From Dryocosmus kuriphilus (lineage: Eukaryota; Arthropoda; Insecta; Hymenoptera; Cynipidae): a stretch of DNA of 64,000 nucleotides. This document shows positions 1-9,965 of the stretch, one piece after another. How positions within the stretch are numbered: position 1 is the stretch's first letter; each line of letters starts with the position of its first letter. The position numbers were made by a program, and so were the translations under genes. Below the pieces are notes generated by a model that worked only from the letters and a program-made list of their open reading frames with translations, ran no database searches and was not told where the DNA came from. Where the stretch lies: NCBI GenBank assembly GCA_038277395.1, contig CM076196.1, positions 83,517,786 through 83,581,785 on the forward strand, in the 5' to 3' direction.

Positions 1-103
1 TAATTATAATACTTTTCTTTGCGGTATAAGTAAAGAATAATTATTAATAAATGTTATTGAAATGTGTGAGAAATTAAGTAATTAATAGTAAAAAAAACAT
101 ATA
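1..103. other. AT-rich flank, nothing recognised
   Basis: Plain AT-rich sequence to the left of the large palindrome. No open frame or repeat is supported. Confidence 0.5.
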
Positions 104-2280
104 CCCGCTTCGCGGGCACATTCTCATCGCGCGCTTCGCGTGAAATATGAGCGCGCCAGGGGCGCGCGTCTGATGGCACTCACGCTTCGCGCTCGATAGA
201 TTATATTACCCTCGCGCTACGCGCTCGGTGTTTATGGATCGTATAAACCTTTAAATTAAAAATTACAAAAGAAATTATTTTACTTAAGGCTCTATCGTCC
301 TTAAGGAATACATTCTCATCATATGACACTCGCGCTTCGCGCTCGATAACTACATTTTCTTAAAACACATTGTAGATTGGTAAAGTTTTTTTGTGATTTT
401 CCAAATTTTCACAATACAGGATTTCGATTTTTAAAAGTAAAACGATGAGTCTTATAAATAAATTTTGTAGCTCTTTCCAAGGTGAACAATTCTGCATGTT
501 AATATTTTCTCATATCTTGCATAGTTTTGCTGAAAAGTGGTTTTCGTTATTTTCATAAAATATTTCACGAATAACTCTAAAACTACGCGTCTGCTCAAAA
601 AAATTACAGAGAGTAAATTTGTAGATCTTTTTGAGGTGAATAACTTTTTTTATTATCATTTTTTCGTATCTTGCATAGTTTGGCGGGAAATTGAAATTTT
701 TTATTTTTAATAACGTTTTCTCGATTAAAACAAAAACCGTGAATTTTATCAAAATGGTTTAAACAAAATTTGTAGATCATTTTAAATTGAACAACTTTGT
801 TCTTTACCATTTTTTTGTATCTTGAATATTTTTGCGGGAAACCAGAGTTTTTTAATTTTAATAACGTTTTCTTGATTAAAACAAAAACCGTTCATTTTAT
901 CAAAAAAAACGGTTTAGACAAAATTTATAGATCTTTTTGAGATGAACAATTTTACTCTCTTACATTTTTTTTGTATCTCATAGTTTAGCCGAAAAATGGA
1001 TTTTTTGATTTTTGTGAAAACCGTTTTTGATGGATAAAACCATAACCACTGGTCAAAAACTGCTGGTTAACGAACTCATCCTTTCTTTTTACCCCTTAAA
1101 GAAGTGTACCAAAGCGCAATCCAATCCGATTAGTCATTCACAGTCAGACACCGTCGTAAAAACCGTTTTTACATTCTCATCTGAGAAGGTATTAGATTTA
1201 TGTAAAATTTAACTTTCGCGGATTTCATGAAATCTCCACGTTTTGAGACCTCCTGAATCCAAAAAAAACGGTTTTTACGACGGTGTTTGTCTGTCTGTTG
1301 TCGTCGTCGTCGTCCTTGTCGTCGTCGTTGTCGTTGTCGTTGAAGCCTGTTCCCACGATAACTTTCGAAGGACTAATCGGATTGGAGTGCGCTTTGGTAC
1401 ACTTCTTTAAGGGGGGTAAAAAGAAAGGACGAGTTAGTTAACCAGTGGTTTTTGACCAACGGTTATGGTTTTCTCGATCAAAAACGGTTTTCACAAAATC
1501 ATAAAATCAATTTTCCGGCTAAACTATGAGATAAAAAAAAAATGTAAGAAAGTAAGATTGTTCATCTCAAAAAAATCTACAAATTTTGTCTTAACCATTT
1601 TTTGATAAAATGAACGGTTTTTTATTGTAATCAAGAAAACGCTATTGAAATTAAGAAACTCTGGTTTCCTGCCAAAATATTCAAGATACAAAAAAGTGGT
1701 ACAGAACAAAGTTGTTCAATTCAAAGAGATCTACAAATTTTCTTTCAACCATTTTTTGATCAAATTCACGGTTTTGGTTTTAATCGATAAAACGTTATTA
1801 AAAAAAATAAAAAATTTCAAATTTCCCGCCAAACTATGCATGATACGAAAAAATGATAATAAACAAAGTTGTTCACCTCAAAAAGATCTACAAATTTGTT
1901 CTCCGTCATTTTTTTGAGCAGACGCGTAGTTTTTGAGTTATTCGTGAAATATGTTATGAAATATAAAGAAAACCACTTTTCAGAAAAACTATGCAAGATA
2001 TGAGAAAATATTAACAAGTAGAATTGTTCACCTTGGAAAGAGCTACAAAATTTATTTATAAGACTCATCGTTTTACTTTTAAGAATCTAAATCCTGTATT
2101 GTGAAAATTTGGAAAATCACAAAAAAACTTTACCAATCTACAATGTGTTTTCAAAAAATGTATAATTATCGAGCGCGAAGCGCGAGTGCCAACAGACGCG
2201 CGCCCTAGGCGCGCTCATACTTCGCGCGAGGTGCGGCGCGCGATATAAAGCACGCGATGAGAATGTGCCCGCGAAGCGGG
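104..2280. mobile_element. Large foldback (near-palindromic) repeat with about 1.0-kb arms
   Basis: The left arm (about 104-1190) reappears in reverse complement as the right arm (about 1255-2280). Matching landmarks are CCCGCTTCGCGGG at 104-116 versus 2268-2280, the block around 380-480 versus 2030-2110, and the 1037-1135 block versus about 1380-1475. Both ends carry clusters of short GC-rich hairpins in otherwise AT-rich DNA. The centre (about 1140-1370) holds unique sequence plus a GTC/GTT trinucleotide run. No transposase frame of convincing length is present; the short open frames in the arms are AT-rich and unconserved-looking. The structure suggests a foldback or non-autonomous DNA element. 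No clear target-site duplication was found, so the class is unknown. Confidence 0.75.
1288..1345. repeat. GTC/GTT trinucleotide repeat
   Basis: Imperfect run of GTC, GTT and GTCGTC units inside the loop side of the large foldback. It is present only on the right-arm side, so it interrupts the pairing there. Confidence 0.8.
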
Positions 2281-2461
2281 CAGATTTTTTCGGATTCAGG
2301 AGGTCTCAAAACATGGAGATTTCATGAAATGAAAGGTAATAAAGAAAGATAAAATTACAGTATATGTATAATGAGATGTGCATTTTATTAAATCTCGTGA
2401 AATCTTTTTGATTATTTTCAAATCCTTTAAAAATAAACTTTAATTATTAAAAATGACAGTA

Positions 2462-2641
2462 AGGGGCCGTTCAAGTATTACGTAACTCAGGGGGGCGGGG
2501 GTGTCTAGACTAGCGTTACATAATGGCGGAAAATTACAAGAAAAGTTGGAAAAACGCGTTGGAGGGGGGCAGGAGGGTGGTCAACATTTTTGGGAAACTG
2601 CGTTACGTCAAAGTTGGTTACGTAATACTTGAACGCTCCCT
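2462..2641. mobile_element. Short MITE with GTTCAAGTATTACGTAAC termini
   Basis: The left end reads GGGGCCGTTCAAGTATTACG and the right end is its near-perfect inverse (CGTAATACTTGAACGCTCCC). The interior has G-runs and a second GTTACG motif at each side. About 180 bp, no coding capacity. Termini of the type GGGCC-GTTCA-x-TTACGTAAC are common on insect MITEs. The target-site duplication is not clear, so the superfamily is not assigned. Confidence 0.75.
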
Positions 2642-3109
2642 ATAATACAAAATATTTATTTATGAGAAAACAATCCATAAATTTCAATTCGATATTCCTT
2701 CTTTTACATTCTTCTACTTTTGAATTCTTTTTAATACGCTTCCGTTAAATTTTGCTAAGTCAATCGAACGGAATAGGATTTGCACTTTTTCTTTTCCCGT
2801 TGGGGGATTTTTAGACGGAGGAAAAATCGCGTATTCATAGGAATACAAATTCTTAATTCTTCTGAATTTAACGCTTATTACCGGGTAGACCGCGTATATG
2901 ATATGGGAGCGTCGACGCCCGGCATTTTTGGTCAATTTCATCCCTTATGCTGGCACAGTTATGGTTATTTTATTTTTTTTTATTACCTCTGAACTATATG
3001 TTCGAAAATATAAACATTAAAAATGGCGCACTTTTTTGGTTTTGGGAGCAAATTTGATTTTTTTTGAAAAAATTATTTTGATGCTTGCATTTATTTTATT
3101 GAAAAATTT
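2642..3109. other. Spacer, nothing recognised
   Basis: AT-rich spacer between two mobile elements. Short open frames on both strands look like chance. Confidence 0.4.
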
Positions 3110-3117
3110 GCATAAAT

Positions 3118-4091
3118 GGCAATTATGTAGATAAGGGGCTTTTCCGAATTTGAACTTTTTCACTCCTTTTTTTTTTTTGTAAAAAGCTTTATTTTAGCAC
3201 TAAAATAAACAATCAGCCTGCGGAGCTCGAGAAGGTATGTACTTTTCTTATTTTTAGGAAAAAAGTTGAAAATTATGAGGTTACGTGCAATAAAGTACAA
3301 TTCTATGGAAATAATTCCACGCTGCCTCATTAAATTCTTCACTTCTGCACTAAAACATACTTTTTTTACGTAGTAAACAAAAAAAAGAGCAGAATGGAAT
3401 TTTAGAAATAAAAAAAGTCGCTATATAGCATAAATAATACTTCATTACCATGTCTACCAAAAAAATACCATATCAACCAACTTAATAACAACTATTTTTC
3501 AAATCGATCAAAGATTAGTACAACCAGGTACAACAAACCAAAGAAAAATATCTTTCGCAACAAACGACATTCGAAAGGGGATAAGATGCGCCCCAAACTC
3601 GGAAACACCTCCGCGTCGGGGGGGTTTCCGACTTCAGGTCGCATCATACCCCCTTTCCAATGTCGTTTGTTGTGAAAATACAGAATATTAGGAAAAAGGC
3701 AAAGAATTAGAAAGGAGTCGGCGAAACAGCGGGGAAAAAGGCGGAGCCGTCTGTATTATAATTAATTATATTTAAGAATAAAATAATTATTCCACGTTAA
3801 AATAAATTGTTGACCCTGAAAAAGGCCGATTGTAATATAAAATTTGCGCAAATAATGGAATGTCAAGACTTAATCATGACAATTTAGAAATAAGTAATAA
3901 ACCATGAATTGAAAACAACCAATTTATTAGCTGAAAATTTTACTGATTTTCATACAAATTAATTAAAATAATAAATTTTTTCGACCTCCGCAGGCTGATT
4001 ATTTATTTTGGTGCTAAAATAAAGCTGTTAAAAAAAAAAAACGGAGTGAAAAAGTCCAAATTCGGAAAAGCCCCTTATCTACATAATTGCC
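3118..4091. mobile_element. 974-bp non-autonomous DNA transposon with 8-bp TSD
   Basis: The ends GGCAATTATGTAGATAAGGG and its inverse (ending CTACATAATTGCC) form terminal inverted repeats of about 105 bp (3118-3225 and about 3987-4091). The element is flanked on both sides by the identical octamer GCATAAAT (3110-3117 and 4092-4099), a perfect 8-bp target-site duplication. Eight-base duplications are typical of hAT and P-type elements, though these termini do not match the usual hAT start. No transposase is present. A smaller palindrome (3557-3675) sits in the middle. Confidence 0.85.
3557..3675. repeat. Nested ~118-bp hairpin inside the 974-bp element
   Basis: The left arm starts CGCAACAAACGACATTCGAA and the right arm is its imperfect inverse ending TGTCGTTTGTTGTG. 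The loop is GC-rich with a G-run. It could be an internal domain of the host element or a separate MITE that inserted into it. Confidence 0.7.
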
Positions 4092-4468
4092 GCATAAATT
4101 ATTATGGAAATTTCTTTTTAAAACATTTTTCTTCATTTTTACAAAAAAAAAATTTTTTTTTTTAATCGTCTTACCTGGTCTTACTAATGTCTGAAACTTC
4201 AGCCCAATGATCAAACCCAATTGATTTTCCCCAGTTTTCCCGAGAATCACAACCGAGCAAACGGACCATAAAAATTTTTTAATTCAGCATTTTCTAAAAG
4301 AAAACAACTGTAACTTGTGCCTCCTAGCATCACTCAATCAAAGACAGACCCGTGAGTAAAGAAAACTAAGCGCTATTCAATTATATTTCAGTTTTCCTAT
4401 AGTAATATCTCGCAACACGATAGTAAAGAGAGGTTAGAATTTCTCATAAGGCCGCGTATGACTACGAG

Positions 4469-4549
4469 TACCGAAATTTCGGTATAATTAGCCGGGTTTT
4501 TTCGGTACGTTAAAGGGGTAAAGGGGCTATTTGTACCGAAATTTCGGTA
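4469..4549. promoter_or_regulatory. Two copies of the 16-bp palindrome TACCGAAATTTCGGTA
   Basis: Perfect palindromes at 4469-4484 and 4534-4549, 65 bp apart start to start, with a half-site (TTTCGGTA) near 4500-4507 between them. They lie about 400 bp upstream of the GOT1 start codon, so they could be paired binding sites for a dimeric factor or the relic of a small repeat. No known factor is assigned. Confidence 0.45.
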
Positions 4550-4943
4550 TAAATATCCATATATCTATTTAGGTGCGCGTAGATACTTCCTTTTAATAAC
4601 TGGAGCTCAAGGTGACTTTTAGACATTTACACGTTTCTTTGCATTCCCAAGTCTGTCACTTGATTTAATAAAGCCACACTGGAAAGTCTCATAAAAAGTA
4701 ATATAAAAAAATTATAGTCTTTATCTACATTCTGGAGCGAGATAAAGGCGTGACGTTCCAAAATCTGTCAATTTATCGACTGGTGCAGGGCTGACTGGTG
4801 AATGTCCCGACGAGCAAAGCAAGATTAGCTGCGTTTATCTTTGAGAATTGTGCAAGTAGGTGAAACCAAAGCAGGAAGTGTTGTTAATTGAAGTGTTTAT
4901 GCAAATTGTATTCTACGATTTTTGTTTCTAGGTCTGAGTGACA

Positions 4944-7350
4944 ATGACTACCAGATTCACAGGAATCGATCTTGGACCACCTATCGAGGTTTTTGCACTC
5001 CAAAAAGCTTTTGTTGATGATACTCATGAAAATAAAGTGAACCTTGCGATCGGAGGTAAATTTTTATTGATCTGTCATTCTATTTTGTATACTTTTGTAT
5101 GTCATAGTAGAAAAAAATTTTTATTGGGGATATATTTTTGCATTTTTTAAAATAACAAGCTGAATATGTTATCCTTCTTACGTAAGTCTCAAGCATAGTG
5201 ACGTCAATAAGTCACACGGTTATCTGAACATTACTTAATTTATTATCTTAGAAACATGCGAGTTATTTTTCAAGCGGTTTTCTAAAATATTATCGCTATC
5301 TTCACACATTTCTAGATTATAGAGTGTTGTCCAATTAATTAATGTGAACATAATCGTTATTGAGCTACATTCTCATACTCGTTCTGGAATACAGAAACCG
5401 AAAATAATAATTTCAATAAATATTAAGGAACAAAATTTGAATGCTTCAAAAATGAAATTTGTAAATTTCTTGAACTTTGGCTGAACCAAATTTAAACTTA
5501 AAAGATTTGACACCATTTGAATCTCTTGAAAGCTCTAATTTTAAAATTTCCCGAATTTAGCAGATATCCTTCAAACTTTAACTTTAAAATCATTTAAATA
5601 TTAACAATTTAAACTGGAAGTAATTGGAGCTTAAAGCAATGAATAAAAACAATATTCCGATCATTTTCAGCTTATCGAACAAGCGAAGGAAAACCGTGGG
5701 TCTTACCAGTGGTACGTAAAGTGGAGAAAGCTTTGGCAGAAGATGAGTTGCAAAATCATGAATATTTGCCAGTCCTGGGTCTGGATGCCTTTTGTCAAGC
5801 GTCGACAAGCATGTTGTTGGGCGCCAACTCCTCTACAATTTTACAAGGACGTGCTTTCGGAGTTCAAACACTTTCTGGCACCGGAGCTCTCAGAGTTGCA
5901 GCAGAGTTTTTAGCTCGTATCCTTCACTATAATACGTTCTACTACAGTACACCAACCTGGGGTTTGTAAAATAACACTAATTAAGTATCAAACAAACTTC
6001 CTAAATTCTCGTTCTAAAATTATCAGAGAGCAACACCTAAGAATCGAAAGTTGTTCATCTATTCTAGAAAATCACAAATTGGTATTCATCAATGGAGGAT
6101 TCAAGAAAAGATGTGAGTATCGTTACTGGAGCCCGGAAACTCGAGGAATAGATTTAAATGGCATGTTGGAAGATTTGAGAAATGCTCCAGAGAATTCGGT
6201 GATAATTTTGCACGCTTGTGCTCACAATCCTACTGGTTGTGATCCGACTCCAGAACAATGGGCGAAAATCGCAGACGTAATAGAGGAAAAGCGTTTGTTC
6301 CCACTTTTCGACAGCGCCTACCAAGTACGTAATTCGTATTTGCTAAAACTAGCGACAAAAAAGTCAACACAAATAAGAATTTTAACTTTAAATAAAAATA
6401 AAGGGTTGTTAATTGCGTGGACCAGGGTATAAGTCAATAAATGTTGTTAAGTGTAGATTACTGGTCTCATCTACACGCGCTGAACAACATTTATTTAAAT
6501 ACAAATTTCAGGGCTTTGCTAGTGGCGATTTGGAGCGAGATGCTTTCGGGGTGCGCTTGTTTGCTGAGAGAGGCCTAGAGTTCATCTGCACTCAAAGCTT
6601 TGCGAAGAACTTTGGTCTTTACAATGAGCGAGTGGGTAACATGGTCGTCGTGCTAAACAATACAAAAGAAATCGTTGAAGTCAAGTCTCAAATAACTTTG
6701 ATCATCCGAGGAATGTACAGCAATCCACCGAATCATGGAGCTCGTGTGGTCGCCACTGTCCTGAAAAATCCAGATCTTTTTGAGCAATGGTATTTAATTT
6801 TCTCAAGATTAATTTCCTGGAAGATAATTTATAATTTGTTCATCGAGTATAAAGTAGAGTTTTGAATTGTGAGTCGGTTACCTTCTATCGTCTTGAAATC
6901 TTAAAGTCTAGTAATTCCGTGAATGGACTATAGATAGAGAAATATTTAAAGTATATGTTTACAACATGATTCAATTTTTTCTTCAGGAAAGGTCACATTC
7001 GTACGATGTCAGACAGGATCAAACAGATGCGATCAGGACTCTATGAAAGATTATTAAGATTGGGAACTTCTGGAACTTGGGAACACATTGTGAATCAAAT
7101 TGGAATGTTTTCCTACACCGGACTCAATGGTAAACAACGAATTAACATTAGTCACATTCCTTTTTAATCTAAAATCCAAATTTTCTAACAAAAACTTAAT
7201 TTTTCAGAGAGACAAGTGGAGCATTTATTGGACCATTACCATATCTACTTGTTGCGAAGTGGCCGCATAAACATGTGTGGACTCAACGAAAAAAATCTTG
7301 ATTATGTAGCGGCAGCGATCCACGAGGCAGTAACTCGATTCCAGAAATAG
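4944..7350 (+). CDS. GOT1: Aspartate aminotransferase, cytoplasmic
   Basis: PLP-dependent enzyme interconverting aspartate + 2-oxoglutarate and oxaloacetate + glutamate; cytosolic arm of the malate-aspartate shuttle. Six coding exons: 4944-5055, 5671-5961, 6068-6324, 6512-6789, 6987-7129, 7208-7350. All phases close to give 407 aa, close to the usual ~410. The PLP lysine lies in TQSFAKNFGLYNERVG (Lys about 252), and the PLP-contact segment HACAHNPTGCDPT is intact. No N-terminal mitochondrial presequence is seen, supporting the cytosolic form. The ATG at 4944 follows a splice acceptor at 4930-4931, so a 5' UTR exon lies upstream; a GTG at 4938 in the same frame is not a likely start. The gene is intact with no frame disruption. 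Confidence 0.96.
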
Positions 7351-8300
7351 TAGAAGAATTAGTTCTACTTGTTAGTTCTTCAGTATATGCTGAGAACTAC
7401 AAGGCTTGGCTAAAAAACGAGCTCAAAAGCTACCTTTGAGTCTTAGACGATTGTCACAAAATGGCTAGAGTACCAAACAGAATTATCAGCAAGTAGATGT
7501 TGAAAAGAACTGCAATGTTCTCCGTGCAGTTTCCCAAAAATTTTGTTGGACCAATCTTTATCCTAATATTTGAGAAATTATGTACAAATCTACTTACACA
7601 GGAGACGGAATTGTGCTGCTTCTGCGATCACGCCTACAATAACTATTTTTAATATAATAAGGCCATTTATTTTTTTAAAACTGTTAAAAATTATGAATTG
7701 AAAGTCAAACTTAGAAGTTTGTAGACTCAATATTTTTCGTTAAAACCTTTTGAGTCATAAAAAATGATGATTGTAAAATGGATCATTTACATTCAGTATG
7801 TGCCAAGCAGACTTGTTGACAATTTTGTAATATTGCTTTTTTACGTTCTCTTGACTCTTGAAGTCAAGAGAATATTTCAACATCACGAAAGTCAAATTGA
7901 TTTCTCACTGATACATTAATCATTATCTAAAAATTTTACCTGATGAATAGCACAATATCCATTATAAAAATATTAAACTTCAGAATGTCTACATTCTGCG
8001 AATTTAATTTGGTATCAGGTAATCCTAAGTGCGTAATCCTATACACTGATCAATAGAAACCTATATTTTTTTATATTGATAAAACGAATCAATGAAAAAG
8101 GAATTATCAAACGAAATATCTGCAGGACTGAAAAGGTACCTGAATACCAAATGTCAACGAGAATACAAAGAATGTGTGGTACTTTTAGTATTTTGTATTC
8201 TATTTCTTAGAGTTCTGTAAAACTAACTGCATTCGAGTTCCGTTATCAAATTAACCATAAAGTAATATCTCGAGCTTCAGAGTGCTTTGATTATAAAAAA
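7351..8300. other. GOT1 3' UTR and AT-rich spacer
   Basis: Begins as the 3' UTR of GOT1 and grades into AT-rich spacer. No clear AATAAA directly after the stop, no coding signal. Confidence 0.4.
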
Positions 8301-8358
8301 TATATAACTAGATGCGGAACGGGTCGGTGGTGGGGATGGCTAATATATATAGCTAACC

Positions 8359-8499
8359 ATGTTTTCGCCTATGCATACGTGCTGCCCTCCAACATTTCAT
8401 TGTTTCCATGGCAACAGCGTCTTCCGTAATTGTTTGACTCGCATGTTTCAACCAGAACGGCGCGACGTACTTGACGGACCGTTTTGGGCTTTTGGCTAA
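8359..8499 (+). CDS. Orphan small ORF, 46 aa, in GC-rich island
   Basis: ATG at 8359 to TAA at 8497-8499, no introns. The product is rich in Cys, Phe and Arg, with a segment RDVLDGPFWAFG near the C-terminus. Not recognised. The frame spans the X-box match, so the open frame may simply ride on a conserved regulatory island or on a fragment of a mobile element. No membrane segment or signal peptide is seen. Confidence 0.15.
   Translation: MFSPMHTCCPPTFHCFHGNSVFRNCLTRMFQPERRDVLDGPFWAFG
8402..8415. promoter_or_regulatory. RFX X-box match GTTTCCATGGCAAC
   Basis: The 14-mer fits the RFX consensus RYYNYY-AT-RRNRAC at every position. It lies in a GC-richer island (about 8310-8500) in AT-rich surroundings. 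X-boxes bind RFX factors and often drive ciliary genes in animals. No ciliary gene is recognised directly next to it; the nearest genes are GOT1 and SMIM8. Confidence 0.5.
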
Positions 8500-9387
8500 C
8501 AAAAAATGACAACAAAAATAATTTAAAATTGTAATATTTTATATGTGAATGCACTATTTAGTTATCAATTATAAAGTATTCAAAAAGTGGAACATATTTA
8601 AATTAAAAGTTAAAAAAATTTAAGTACATATTTCAAATATTTCACACGAGTAAACAATTTAAAATAATAAATAATAATTAAATTAAACTTAAATAAACTT
8701 AAAAAAACTTAAATTTGAATTTTTATCATGCTTTCACAAGTTTGAACCTGCATTATTTGAATAAAATTTTTAAAGTATTTAAGTCAATATATAGTACATG
8801 TTTCATATAAAATTCTAATTTTCAATGGTCGTAGTAAATCGTGCTGAATCTAGTCATATCTTTGATTATGGTGTGATATATTTTCGCATTTAGCGGCATT
8901 TTTTTTGTACAGAACTTCATAGTGTACTCGTTTATAGGACACTTGATTAATTAATAAGCATTCCAAAGATTTTGGGTTTATACCAACGTTTAGAAAAATA
9001 TCAATGTAAACTATGAATATTCCAGGCGAGATTCTCGGCTTAACTGTATTAACTGTGCTAGTAAATGTTCAATGCTCAAGAAACGATTTGTACTCTAACA
9101 TTGAGAGCATCAGTGTTGTATCAGTTTATAAATCCTGTTAGTACATCTTGAAATTATTGAAGTATTAGAAGATGTACTTTATAGAAATTTAATTGCGTTA
9201 AAATAAAATTCTATTACGTTGAAACCTGAGTTTCGGCTCCTTATTTAATCCCCTAAATTACTCTAAGAAAATTATAGACGTTACGTACAGGTTGTGCTGT
9301 CTACAGAATATATTTACAATTGTACAATTCTTATTTACATACCGCATATTCGTATTTACACAAAGACGTTTGCCAGTGTTAAATGCG
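8500..9387. other. AT-rich spacer and SMIM8 3' side
   Basis: AT-rich sequence; the right end would be the 3' UTR of the minus-strand SMIM8. Nothing else is supported. Confidence 0.4.
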
Positions 9388-9965
9388 TCACTCTGACCAC
9401 TTGGAAACTTTCTTCTTAAACTTTTCACTTCCGTCAGACTCCACGGCAGTGTAAAATCCCATGGATTCGTATTTTGAGCGCATATAAAGTATATAACCAG
9501 CGCATCCTGTTATTGCGACAGCACCGATAGCCATTATCACTTTATTCTAAAAAGTAAGAAGCCAAGCTTAATTTTTAACTTACAAGAAGGTAATCTACCG
9601 TTTTATATTAATTCCATTTCTTTCTTTCTCCAATGTTTAGATGAATTCTTTTTAAAATCCCACTTTATGCACGTCTAGTTTTCTTCTGGGCATTACAATA
9701 AAAATAATACAATATTTTTCGGAAGATCAAAGATGGTAGTCTGTTATTTTAAGTCTTGCTCTATATTTTTGAGAACATTAAACAATGAAGAACTGTAGAC
9801 ATCAAAATTTAAGGCAGTAATATTTATAAATATTTTATCTACTGCTTTGTGACTGTACCTTACCGGTCGGACGTAGAGTTCGTAATTTATTGCTCGAAAC
9901 ATCGGAGTACTTTTAAGTGAGCGAATTCCATCGCCTGGAGCTTCTTGTTTTTCTGGTTTACTCAT
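9388..9965 (-). CDS. SMIM8: Small integral membrane protein 8
   Basis: Two coding exons on the minus strand: 9864-9965 (34 codons) and 9388-9546 (53 codons including stop), joined in phase 0, giving 86 aa (human about 97). The N-terminal half has the family core GIRSLKSTPMFRAINYELYV, then a single transmembrane helix from about residue 37 to 57, then the short tail containing GFYTAVESDG and KVSKW. The family is conserved in animals but its function is unknown. The ATG at 9963-9965 lies about 13 nt after a possible splice acceptor, so a 5' UTR intron is likely. Intact. Confidence 0.88.
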
